This document shows positions 9,000 through 17,092 of a DNA stretch of 64,000 bases, piece after piece. The stretch is from UBA6120 sp964639215 (GTDB lineage Bacteria > Bacillota_I > Bacilli_A > RFN20 > CAG-826), in contig CAZXCV010000005.1 of assembly GCA_964639215.1 (NCBI GenBank), positions 1 to 64,000 on the forward strand, read 5' to 3'. Positions within the stretch are counted from its first letter, which is position 1. Every line of letters begins with the position of its first letter. Both the position numbers and the translations under genes were made by a program. A model generated the notes under the pieces. It had not been told where the DNA came from. It made no database searches and worked only from the letters and a program-made list of their open reading frames with translations.

Positions 9000-10496
9000 A
9001 TGCGTAACTTCCAAAAAATATTGTTAATATCTCCGATATTCCTCACATTGATTTTAGCTGGATGCCAATCTTCAATTTCATCTTCGGTACCAAGTAGTAT
9101 TTTGACATCGACCATTTCTTCACACAGCACTTCACTACCGCCTTCATCAACGAGTCCAAGTAATGACTCGAGCAGCAATGTAATCACGCTTGATTTTTAT
9201 AATCTCAATGATTTTCATGGCTCAGTCGAATACCTTGATAGCAATCAAGAACCTGGAATTAATCGGTTGGCATCATATTTTAATATGAAGCGCGCACTGA
9301 ACCCTGATGGGATGATTTTGACATCAAGTGGCGATATGTGGCAAGGCTCGGCCGATAGCAATATTACGCGTGGACGATTAGTGACTGCGGCCATGAACGA
9401 ATTAAATTTTGATGCCATGGTACTTGGAAATCATGAATTTGATTGGGGAGCGGAAACGATACGCACTAACCAAGCACTGGCAGAATTTCCCTTCTTAGGC
9501 GCAAACATCATCGATAAAGCAAGTGATGAGATTGCTGATTTTGTTTTACCGCACACAATGATTGAGCGACAAGGTGTCAAAATTGGAATTATTGGAACAA
9601 TTGGGGCAAATTTAGAAAGTTCAATTATGCCATCGATGATTGCACCATTTGATTTAAGGGCAGTCGATAGTTATATCGCCTCATCAGCGACGGCGCTACA
9701 TGAACAAGGCGCTCATCTAACAATCTTACTTAACCATGATGGCAGCATTAGTGATAACGCCCTCAATTATGTTGATTTAGTATTCAATGGACATGCACAT
9801 GCAAAGCAAATGGAAATGCGCTCAGGAGTCCCGATTTTGCAAGCCCGAGATAATGGTAAATCCGTCGCCTACGCCCGATTAAATTATGATATTGATCGTG
9901 ATAATCTTACAGTCACTGACTATGGGATTGATGATTACATCATTAATCTGAATTTATCAGAAGATGTGGCGATGGCGACAATCTATCAAGCATATTATGA
10001 AGATGAAATTCGAGCGATTAAAGAAGAAGTATTAGGAACTGCAACATCAAAATTTGAGCGACCACAACTCGGAGAACTTGCGGTCACTGAAATGTTGAAA
10101 TTTGGTGAAAGTTATGGCGCTGTCGCTGCTTTTCATAACACTGGTGGTATTCGTTCATCGGTTAATGCCGGTACTGTTACGTTTGGTGATGTCTATAAAG
10201 CGCTGCCATTTGATAATGATTTAATCGTCCTTGAGCTGACGGGCACACAATTAAAGCAGTGGCTCAATAATTATGCTTATGTTGCGGGAATCGATGACTA
10301 TGGATATTTTGAGCATAACGGTCAGGCAATTAACAATGCGACAGTTTATACCGTCATTACAATTAGCTACTTATCAGAACAAACAAGATATTATCCTCAT
10401 GATGTCAGCAGTGAAATCAACACATTTGAGTATCCTCGTAACCTCGTCGCTAGCAAATGGCGCACAAGTGGTGAACTTTCACCTTATAATTATTAA
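9000..10496 (+). CDS. lipoprotein 5'-nucleotidase (UshA/CD73 family), copy 1
   Basis: The N-terminus is a lipoprotein signal ending in LILAGC, followed by a Ser/Thr/Pro-rich linker of about 35 residues. The metallophosphoesterase domain shows NDFHG, SSGDMWQGS, LGNHEFDWG, LLNHDG and NGHAHA. The C-terminal substrate-binding domain shows HNTGGIRSSV and DNDL. Such enzymes remove phosphate from extracellular nucleotides or nucleotide sugars at the cell surface. Length is 498 residues. No Shine-Dalgarno sequence precedes the ATG, which lies 6 bases after the previous stop, so translation may be coupled. The next gene is a close paralogue. Confidence 0.92.
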   Translation: MRNFQKILLISPIFLTLILAGCQSSISSSVPSSILTSTISSHSTSLPPSSTSPSNDSSSNVITLDFYNLNDFHGSVEYLDSNQEPGINRLASYFNMKRALNPDGMILTSSGDMWQGSADSNITRGRLVTAAMNELNFDAMVLGNHEFDWGAETIRTNQALAEFPFLGANIIDKASDEIADFVLPHTMIERQGVKIGIIGTIGANLESSIMPSMIAPFDLRAVDSYIASSATALHEQGAHLTILLNHDGSISDNALNYVDLVFNGHAHAKQMEMRSGVPILQARDNGKSVAYARLNYDIDRDNLTVTDYGIDDYIINLNLSEDVAMATIYQAYYEDEIRAIKEEVLGTATSKFERPQLGELAVTEMLKFGESYGAVAAFHNTGGIRSSVNAGTVTFGDVYKALPFDNDLIVLELTGTQLKQWLNNYAYVAGIDDYGYFEHNGQAINNATVYTVITISYLSEQTRYYPHDVSSEINTFEYPRNLVASKWRTSGELSPYNY

Positions 10497-10507
10497 AAGG
10501 AGTGACT

Positions 10508-12010
10508 ATGAAACGAACTTATATCAATTTTATGCTGATCGGTCTTAGTTTGATATTATTAGGCGGATGCGCATCAAGCACATTTACTAGTAGCGAAGAC
10601 GTTAATAATAATTACGTGTTTGAAACACCAGAAGTGACCATCGATCCGAGTTGGCCGAGTGCCCCAATTCACGATATCACGACGCTTGATTTTTATTCAA
10701 TGAACGATTTTCATGGTGCCCTCGAATACAAAGCCGATAGTAACGAACTTGGCATCAATCGACTGGCGACTTATTTTGATAACAAGAAAGACTTGAATCC
10801 TGAGGGAACGGTTATTTTATCAGCTGGCGATATGTGGCAAGGCTCAGCTGACAGTAACATCACCCGAGGACGTCTCGTTGTCGATGCGATGAACTTAATC
10901 GGATTTGAAGCCATGGCTATTGGTAACCATGAATTTGATTGGACCGTCGATGTCATTAGAAGTAACCAAACACGGGCGGATTTTCCGTTTTTAGCAAGCA
11001 ATATATTCGATCGCGAGACGAAGCGATTAGCCGATTTTGTTCTACCATATACCATGATTGATCGCTCAGGTGTGCGCATTGGCATTATCGGCACAATCGG
11101 AGCGACGCTTGAAAGCAGTATCTTAACATCCAATGTCATGGATTATGAGTTTGTCTCACCGAGCAGTATGGTTGCGACAAGCGCGAATTATCTAAGAACA
11201 ATGGGAGCGAAAATCATCGTCTTGCTTAATCATAATCCCGATTTAGAAAGCGGAATATATGATAACGTAGATGTTGTCTTTAACGGTCATTCACATGAAA
11301 CGAAACGCGAAACGATTAAGGGAGTTCCCTCCCTTCAAGCAAGTTATAATGGACGAGCAGTTGCCCATGTACAACTTTCATATACCGCGAGTAGTGACAC
11401 CGTCAGTGTCGTCACTTCAGCAAATGATAGTAATCTCATCAACCAAAACCTCGATGAAGAATTAGCGATGAAAATGCTTTATGACACATATCTTGCCGAA
11501 GAAATTAACGTTATCAAAGATGAAGTGCTCGGCACTGCATCTGGCTATTTTTCAAAAGCAGCTTTAGGAAACCTTGCCGTTAAGGAAATGCTTGATTACG
11601 GTTCTGATCTTGGAGCACAAGTCGCCTTCCATAATACCGGTGGAGTTCGCAGTACGATCAGCGCGGGCACCGTTACTTATGGCGATGTCTATAAAGTATT
11701 TCCGTTTGATAATGAATTATTAGTCGTCGAGGTGACCGGTGCACAACTGAAATGGTGGTTAAATCAAGGTAATTACGTTGCTGGTGCAAACCCCTACACG
11801 ATGAAACTGGCTGGTAATATCACGATTAATGACACAAATACCTATAAGATTATTGCGATTAATTATTTAACAGAAAAACATCTTACTTCACCTGATCAAT
11901 ATCCACACAATAAAGCAACCGCGCTTAATACATTTGCATACGTACGCGAACTACTAAAGGATCGATGGCAAGCGGATGGTACGCTCAATCCTGCTGATTA
12001 CATCGCTTAA
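10508..12010 (+). CDS. lipoprotein 5'-nucleotidase (UshA/CD73 family), copy 2
   Basis: This is a 500-residue paralogue of the preceding gene with the same order of motifs: lipobox LLGGC, NDFHG, SAGDMWQGSADSN, IGNHEFDW, LLNHN, NGHSHE, HNTGGVRSTI and FDNELLV. The two differ mainly in the linker after the lipobox, which here lacks the Ser-rich tract. I start at the ATG at 10508, 5 bases after AAGGAG. The in-frame GTG at 10502 overlaps that site. The tandem pair probably arose by gene duplication, and substrate preference may have diverged. A strong terminator follows. Confidence 0.92.
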   Translation: MKRTYINFMLIGLSLILLGGCASSTFTSSEDVNNNYVFETPEVTIDPSWPSAPIHDITTLDFYSMNDFHGALEYKADSNELGINRLATYFDNKKDLNPEGTVILSAGDMWQGSADSNITRGRLVVDAMNLIGFEAMAIGNHEFDWTVDVIRSNQTRADFPFLASNIFDRETKRLADFVLPYTMIDRSGVRIGIIGTIGATLESSILTSNVMDYEFVSPSSMVATSANYLRTMGAKIIVLLNHNPDLESGIYDNVDVVFNGHSHETKRETIKGVPSLQASYNGRAVAHVQLSYTASSDTVSVVTSANDSNLINQNLDEELAMKMLYDTYLAEEINVIKDEVLGTASGYFSKAALGNLAVKEMLDYGSDLGAQVAFHNTGGVRSTISAGTVTYGDVYKVFPFDNELLVVEVTGAQLKWWLNQGNYVAGANPYTMKLAGNITINDTNTYKIIAINYLTEKHLTSPDQYPHNKATALNTFAYVRELLKDRWQADGTLNPADYIA

Positions 12011-12020
12011 TTAAGAAAAG

Positions 12021-12062
12021 AAAAAGTAGATGTTATTTCAACAAGCGACATCTACTTTTTTA
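12021..12062. terminator. bidirectional terminator between the nucleotidases and nfu
   Basis: A 13-bp perfect stem (AAAAAGTAGATGT / ACATCTACTTTTT) encloses a 14-base loop, with A-rich and T-rich flanks. It lies between two convergent transcription units and can serve both strands. Confidence 0.9.
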
Positions 12063-12069
12063 TTATTGG

Positions 12070-12324
12070 CTATTTTGATATTTGAAGAGGTTTTTCGCTG
12101 ACTAGTTTGACGCCAATGACGCCTGGCACTTCTTCCATTAAGATGACTTCGATACCACCTGTGAGCGTCGTATCGATAAGCGAGCAACCAACGCATGCCC
12201 CAAGCATGCTAATGTAGACGATTCCATCAATAAAAGAATCAAACTCGACATCGCCACCATCACGCAAGATGAATGGTCGAATTTTTTCTAATGTTGCCTT
12301 GATTTGATCTTCAATTGTAATCAT
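12070..12324 (-). CDS. nfu: NifU-like C-terminal domain protein (Fe-S scaffold, Nfu type)
   Basis: The 84-residue product is a stand-alone Nfu domain. It opens with IRPFILRDGGDVEF and carries the CVGC cluster-binding cysteine pair in GACVGCSLIDTT. Nfu proteins carry and pass on 4Fe-4S clusters to target proteins. It is the last gene of a leftward series after the amylase and the DUF1295 protein, but a 55-base gap may hold its own promoter. No other Suf or Isc gene is in the window. Confidence 0.92.
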   Translation of the reverse strand: MITIEDQIKATLEKIRPFILRDGGDVEFDSFIDGIVYISMLGACVGCSLIDTTLTGGIEVILMEEVPGVIGVKLVSEKPLQISK

Positions 12325-12379
12325 CGTTGTTACCGAGAAATATTATAGCACTCGCTTAAATGATGAATAGAAAAAGTAC

Positions 12380-13279
12380 TCATTTTTTAGGCAGGGGCAA
12401 GAGCATCCGCGTTTCGTTTGTATATTCATTAAATTTTTCTTTCGTTCTCGCGAGTCGTTGTTCGGTTAATGGAATTGAGATGATTAAAAACATGAGCGTC
12501 ATTGCAATTGGACCAAAGACGAGATACCACATCTCAGGTAATAAAACGACAACATAGGCGAATAAACCCCACCAAAACAAGATTTCGCCTAAATAATTGG
12601 GGTGTCGTGAATACTTCCAGAGCCCAATCCGAATAATGGCTTTGGGAGTGGTATTGGTTCTTCGGAAGTGATGCATTTGAATGTCAGCAACAATTTCTAA
12701 CAAGATTCCTAGTAATGAGATGATGAGACCGAGAATCGTTAATATTGAAAATGTAACCGGTGTCGTGCTTTGTTGTGCGTTAAATAAGAAGAGGACAGGT
12801 AATAACGCCGCAAACACAAATAACGTTGGAATCACATGAATTCCGAACAAATTAACAACCGGATAAAAGACGCCACTGCGTTCTTTTAAATAATCGTAAC
12901 GCCAATCTTGCTTCTTAATTGTTTTAAATGTATACATCCAATTAAGTGTTAAGCGCATTGACCAAATCGCAATGATGATGTTAACAATGATGGTTGGTAA
13001 CGAGTAGTCACGATAACCAAACATATAAAGTAATCCAAATAAGAGAGGGATGACGCTCCAATAGGGATCATAAACCGAGGCGTTATTGACGCATAGACCG
13101 ATGATATAAATAAATATCGTCATCACGATATCAGCAAGAAAAATCGCTAAAATGGGATGGTAGGATAAATCATTATGGAAATACGTAAAGACAAAAAGTC
13201 CAACAATTGTCGCTAAAATATAACTGACGAAGACGAATAAAAAAGCAAGTATGCGTTTGTAATTAAATTGAACTTTCAT
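12380..13279 (-). CDS. DUF1295 family integral membrane protein (isoprenylcysteine methyltransferase-like fold)
   Basis: The 299-residue protein is highly hydrophobic, with seven or more membrane segments. It carries the DUF1295 landmarks DPYWSVIP near residue 70 and GLWKYSRHPNYLGEILFWWG near residue 220. The second motif matches the SAM-binding region of membrane methyltransferases and steroid-5-alpha-reductase-like proteins. The substrate is unknown. A GAGG site precedes the ATG, and the start lies 12 bases after the amylase stop, so the two genes are probably co-transcribed. Confidence 0.8.
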   Translation of the reverse strand: MKVQFNYKRILAFLFVFVSYILATIVGLFVFTYFHNDLSYHPILAIFLADIVMTIFIYIIGLCVNNASVYDPYWSVIPLLFGLLYMFGYRDYSLPTIIVNIIIAIWSMRLTLNWMYTFKTIKKQDWRYDYLKERSGVFYPVVNLFGIHVIPTLFVFAALLPVLFLFNAQQSTTPVTFSILTILGLIISLLGILLEIVADIQMHHFRRTNTTPKAIIRIGLWKYSRHPNYLGEILFWWGLFAYVVVLLPEMWYLVFGPIAMTLMFLIISIPLTEQRLARTKEKFNEYTNETRMLLPLPKK

Positions 13280-13291
13280 TGTTTATCCTCA

Positions 13292-15790
13292 TTATTTTAT
13301 ATAAGTGCCTGAAAAATCAATCAGATCACCAGGTGCCGGTGTTTTGCTCGTTGAGAGAACATAAACTCGAACATTACCTGTACCATTTGCATTGATAGTA
13401 ATCGTATCGTTATTATTACTTACCGTTTTTACATCACCAGTCACGACATCAATATATGTGCCAATTGGGAGATTAGAAAAAGTGGCAGAGCCTGATACGG
13501 ACACCAGTGCAAAACTGTCGACTGTTGCAGAGGTGAAGCGACGTTTATAGGCGAGACCACCCGAAATATTTGAAGTTGAATATTGCCCTTTTTGTAAAGC
13601 AGGGACCCCGCGTCGAATAATATTTAAGGCACGAATGTGCTTTGCTAGTGGATGATTTAGCGTTTCTGCCAATTTACCAGTCGCATTGCTATAGACACCA
13701 AAATCGGTGACGTTAACACTTCCGGTAATTTCATTACCAAAGTAAGCGCGGCCAGTTTGTGATAGTGGCGCATTCGGACCCTTGTCGATCGGATATCCTT
13801 TTTGAAATTGAATTTCACTTCCATAATAAATTGTTGGAATGCCACGGAAGGTGAACATCAGCGATAGATTTTGCGCCCAGACGTGCTCAGGTTGGTCAAA
13901 TCGTTTATCTTCAGGAGCACCATCAGGCGCATAATCATGGGAATCAACATATGTGACATTCATGGTCGCGTCATTATACCAATGATCGCCATTAGTGGCG
14001 ACGCCAAAAGCGTCATAGGCATCCTTAAAGTTCCAATGCATGGGAAAATCAATCATGGCCATGCCCGAGTTTCTTGAGTAATCAGGTGTCCGATAATCGT
14101 TGCCGCTTAAATCGTGATTGCCACTAGTTGGTTGCTGATTGACGTTTGACTGATTATCATAAAAGTTTTGTTCGACGCTACTGACACGGTCAGCCATTGT
14201 TGCCCATGGATAATCTTTCGTCTCTTTCCATGTGTAAAATGGTGTTGAAATCGCTGGCATATTCGTGTTCCAAACTTGTCGATAACGAGAGGCTAACTCG
14301 CCAAAGATGAAGAAATCATCACCCCCGCGAGCTTTAAAGGCCGGAAGAAACTCTTTGTTAAACACTAACCGTGAAATATGCTTGACGGTATCGACACGGA
14401 ACGAATCAACGCCCATGTCAATATAACGATTATAAGCATCGATTAAGTAATTGGTGACATGAGGATTTTCCGTGTTTAAATCGACACAATCACCGGCAAT
14501 CTGCCCCGTTTGGACGGTGTAGCTTTCCCACGATAAACTCTTTTCATGGTGGTAAATATTACGAACATCGCTGCTATCTTCTTTCATGGCATTGATACGC
14601 GCAGGATATTGCTGGCTGCCAGGCATTTCCGCATAGTTTTCAGGCAGTAGGTTCATCGGATCGGTTTTAACCATATTGCTGACAGTATCAGCATTTCGAT
14701 AATCTTTTTTAAAGATTGGAAATAAATTTTCTTCCCCAAAGTTTGATGTATGATTCAAGACGATATCCTGAATGATTTTCATGCCTTTGGCATGAGTGGC
14801 ATCAATCAGGTCTTGGTAAGTTGCAGTGGGAGATTCGAGCCGAGGGTCAACTTGAGTAAAGTCAATCGCGTGATATCCATGGTAATCGTACCCAGATGCA
14901 TTCTCAACGACAGGGGTAATCCAAATCGCGGAGAATCCCAGCGCCTTAATATAATCAAGTTTATCAATCAAACCTTTGAAATCTCCACGCCATGCCGGAT
15001 CACTATCGGGATTATTAGCTTGTGTGTCATCCCAGCAATGAACGTTATTACCTGTGTCACCATCATAAAACCGGGTGGTCATCACGAAGTAAATTGTCTC
15101 TTCTCGAAAGTCAGACCGACCAATTGCGTCTTCCTGTGGTTTGAAGTTAGTCAGTTTGCCATCTTTGAGCCACCATTCACCAGTCGTGAGATCATAGGCG
15201 CTCCCTTCAACATTATTAATCGTGAAATTTGCTTTGAGGGCGGTCGCTGGTCCAATCGTGTAGCGGTACCAATTATTCGGTTCGCGCATCATTGTGAGCG
15301 CGCCACTCGAAGCGATATTATTTGGTTGCCCATTGTAGTAACGAATCTTCGGGTCGGGACTTGTTGATTTGACATGTACAGTAATTATTGGTGTTTTATC
15401 ATAATTTGGAATTTCAATTGTGCCTGGATCTTGGGAATACCAGCGATTATTAAAAAACCACCATTCACCAGTTGTTCGTGATAAGTCACCGGTTTGTTGG
15501 GCGTTACTTCCATTGTTGAATACTATTTTAATCGAGGTCGCGGTTGGAAATGTCTTGGTATACCAGTCACTGCCACTATCCTTTGCCATTGGATCACCGG
15601 GCCATGCCGTGCTTGTAATGCCACTTGTTGAAGGTTGGGCATCCCAATAGTGAATGTGTGGTGTCGTGTAGTCACCTTTATAGTGAATTGTAATGCCGAC
15701 AGTATCTCCATTGACGGCTTTCACAGTATCATGATACGATACCAACATCATTAAGGCCGTGAGACCAAGTGCAACCCATTTTTTATTCAT
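13292..15790 (-). CDS. secreted alpha-amylase (GH13) with two starch-binding modules
   Basis: An N-terminal signal peptide of about 27 residues is followed by two CBM25/26-like starch-binding modules (about residues 30-125 and 128-215), each ending in a TGEWW motif. The GH13 barrel follows. It shows DIVLNHTSNFG, the nucleophile region GVDSFRVDTVKH, the acid/base FIFGELAS and the transition-state Asp in YVDSHD. A small beta domain closes the 832-residue protein. It should cleave internal alpha-1,4 bonds of starch or glycogen outside the cell. I start at the ATG at 15790, spaced 7 bases from GAGG; an ATG 6 bases earlier lies too close to that site. No C-terminal anchor is visible. Confidence 0.93.
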   Translation of the reverse strand: MNKKWVALGLTALMMLVSYHDTVKAVNGDTVGITIHYKGDYTTPHIHYWDAQPSTSGITSTAWPGDPMAKDSGSDWYTKTFPTATSIKIVFNNGSNAQQTGDLSRTTGEWWFFNNRWYSQDPGTIEIPNYDKTPIITVHVKSTSPDPKIRYYNGQPNNIASSGALTMMREPNNWYRYTIGPATALKANFTINNVEGSAYDLTTGEWWLKDGKLTNFKPQEDAIGRSDFREETIYFVMTTRFYDGDTGNNVHCWDDTQANNPDSDPAWRGDFKGLIDKLDYIKALGFSAIWITPVVENASGYDYHGYHAIDFTQVDPRLESPTATYQDLIDATHAKGMKIIQDIVLNHTSNFGEENLFPIFKKDYRNADTVSNMVKTDPMNLLPENYAEMPGSQQYPARINAMKEDSSDVRNIYHHEKSLSWESYTVQTGQIAGDCVDLNTENPHVTNYLIDAYNRYIDMGVDSFRVDTVKHISRLVFNKEFLPAFKARGGDDFFIFGELASRYRQVWNTNMPAISTPFYTWKETKDYPWATMADRVSSVEQNFYDNQSNVNQQPTSGNHDLSGNDYRTPDYSRNSGMAMIDFPMHWNFKDAYDAFGVATNGDHWYNDATMNVTYVDSHDYAPDGAPEDKRFDQPEHVWAQNLSLMFTFRGIPTIYYGSEIQFQKGYPIDKGPNAPLSQTGRAYFGNEITGSVNVTDFGVYSNATGKLAETLNHPLAKHIRALNIIRRGVPALQKGQYSTSNISGGLAYKRRFTSATVDSFALVSVSGSATFSNLPIGTYIDVVTGDVKTVSNNNDTITINANGTGNVRVYVLSTSKTPAPGDLIDFSGTYIK

Positions 15791-15969
15791 GTCCATACCT
15801 CAAAACTATGTCTAATGATAACAAGGAAATAATTTAGAGTGAAGAAATATTTTTACGAGCCAACCTTTAGGTTGCACTGCTTGAATGTCATCGTCAACAG
15901 GAAATATTGTATTCATCGATTGAAACAAGGATTGTTCGTCTTGGATTAGTTTGAACCATGAATATTCAT

Positions 15970-15998
15970 TTGATATTTAGTAACGACTACCCTATAAT
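15970..15998 (+). promoter_or_regulatory. sigma-A-type promoter of the BspA-like lipoprotein gene
   Basis: TTGATA (15970-15975) and TATAAT (15993-15998) are separated by exactly 17 bases. The ATG begins only 7 bases after the -10 box, so the transcript would start at or next to the ATG and be leaderless. Confidence 0.8.
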
Positions 15999-16005
15999 TT
16001 GACTC

Positions 16006-16968
16006 ATGAAATTTAACCGGAAACTTATTATCGGATTACTAGCATTAATGACACTAGTTAGTTGTGATCAATCAAGTTGGCTTTCTAATAGTGATAGTTT
16101 AAGTTCAACAGGTGATTCGACAAGCGGGAGTGTTCCAACAACATCTTCATCAAGCATCAATACTTCTTATCAGAGTTATACTGTCACATTCGTTACGAAC
16201 GCGACAGCAAGTCTTGAGCCAGTTATTACCTATCGCATCGAAACGATGCCGATTGTTAGTAATGGCGCTTTGACACTTGAAGGCTGGTATCTGAATAGCG
16301 GTCTCACGGACCCTGTTAATTTCCCTTTCATGGTCACCGAAAATGTGACGCTCTACGCTAAATGGATTGAAGCAAGTGTTGGCTTTGTGTTTAAACCAAC
16401 ATTTGATAGCCAAGGCTATGTTGTTGAAACGTATTTAGGTAATGCGACGAGCATTGTGATTCAATCGACATATAATGGCAAACCCGTCTTGGAACTTGGT
16501 GAATATTTATTTTATAACAATGGTGCGATTGTCGCTGTGACGATGCCTAATGGCTTAAAAACGATCGGTATGGCGGCTTTCAAGAATGCGTCCAAACTTA
16601 CAAGTGTGACCATTCCTAATACCGTCACCCATATTCATACAGATGCTTTTAGTGGTGCAAGTGCCCTAACCACAATCAACATGTCGACGGCGATTATATA
16701 TATCGGTAATAATGCCTTTGAAAATCTCACCGCCCTAACAACAATTGATCTTCCCTCTTCGATTGAAGAACTACAATCACGAGCATTTGGTGGTTGCACC
16801 TCACTTGTATCGGTGAAGATTAGAGCGCTGATACCACCGTTACGATTTGCTAATTCGTTCGAGAATACCCCAAGTAATCTCCGATACCTCGTACCGAGTA
16901 GTGTCGTCGCTACTTACAAAGCCGCAGGTGCTTGGGCGCCATTTTCTTCGCAAATAGTCAGTTTGTAA
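16006..16968 (+). CDS. BspA-type leucine-rich repeat lipoprotein
   Basis: A lipoprotein signal (lipobox LVSC) is followed by a Ser/Thr-rich linker. An InlB B-repeat-like module comes next (about residues 57-125, ending in NVTLYAKW). LRR_5/BspA repeats then run to about residue 290, with units such as LTSVTIPNTVTHI and LTTIDLPSSIEEL about 23 residues apart. The predicted location is the outer face of the membrane, and the usual role is adhesion or binding of macromolecules. No Shine-Dalgarno sequence is present and the promoter abuts the start codon. Length is 320 residues. Confidence 0.88.
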   Translation: MKFNRKLIIGLLALMTLVSCDQSSWLSNSDSLSSTGDSTSGSVPTTSSSSINTSYQSYTVTFVTNATASLEPVITYRIETMPIVSNGALTLEGWYLNSGLTDPVNFPFMVTENVTLYAKWIEASVGFVFKPTFDSQGYVVETYLGNATSIVIQSTYNGKPVLELGEYLFYNNGAIVAVTMPNGLKTIGMAAFKNASKLTSVTIPNTVTHIHTDAFSGASALTTINMSTAIIYIGNNAFENLTALTTIDLPSSIEELQSRAFGGCTSLVSVKIRALIPPLRFANSFENTPSNLRYLVPSSVVATYKAAGAWAPFSSQIVSL

Positions 16969-16984
16969 ACACTGAAATTTAGAT

Positions 16985-17012
16985 GCCATCTCACAATGAA
17001 ATGGCTTTTTTT
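16985..17012 (+). terminator. rho-independent terminator of the BspA-like gene
   Basis: The stem GCCAT-c-TCA / TGA-a-ATGGC has one mismatch and a CAA loop. A run of seven Ts follows directly. Confidence 0.85.
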
Positions 17013-17034
17013 ATACAAACACATCATGAAAATT

Positions 17035-17085
17035 TTGAGATATATTTGTGAGTATGTTATAGTTTCCTAAGTAAAAACTTAGGAA
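17035..17085 (+). promoter_or_regulatory. promoter and possible operator of the endonuclease gene
   Basis: TTGAGA (17035-17040) and TATAGT (17058-17063) are 17 bases apart. A perfect 9-bp inverted repeat (TTCCTAAGT / ACTTAGGAA, 4-base spacer, 17064-17085) starts directly after the -10 box and spans the expected transcription start. That position suits a repressor operator. Its right arm also contains the AGGA that probably serves as the ribosome-binding site. Confidence 0.65.
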
Positions 17086-17092
17086 CTAGCAA

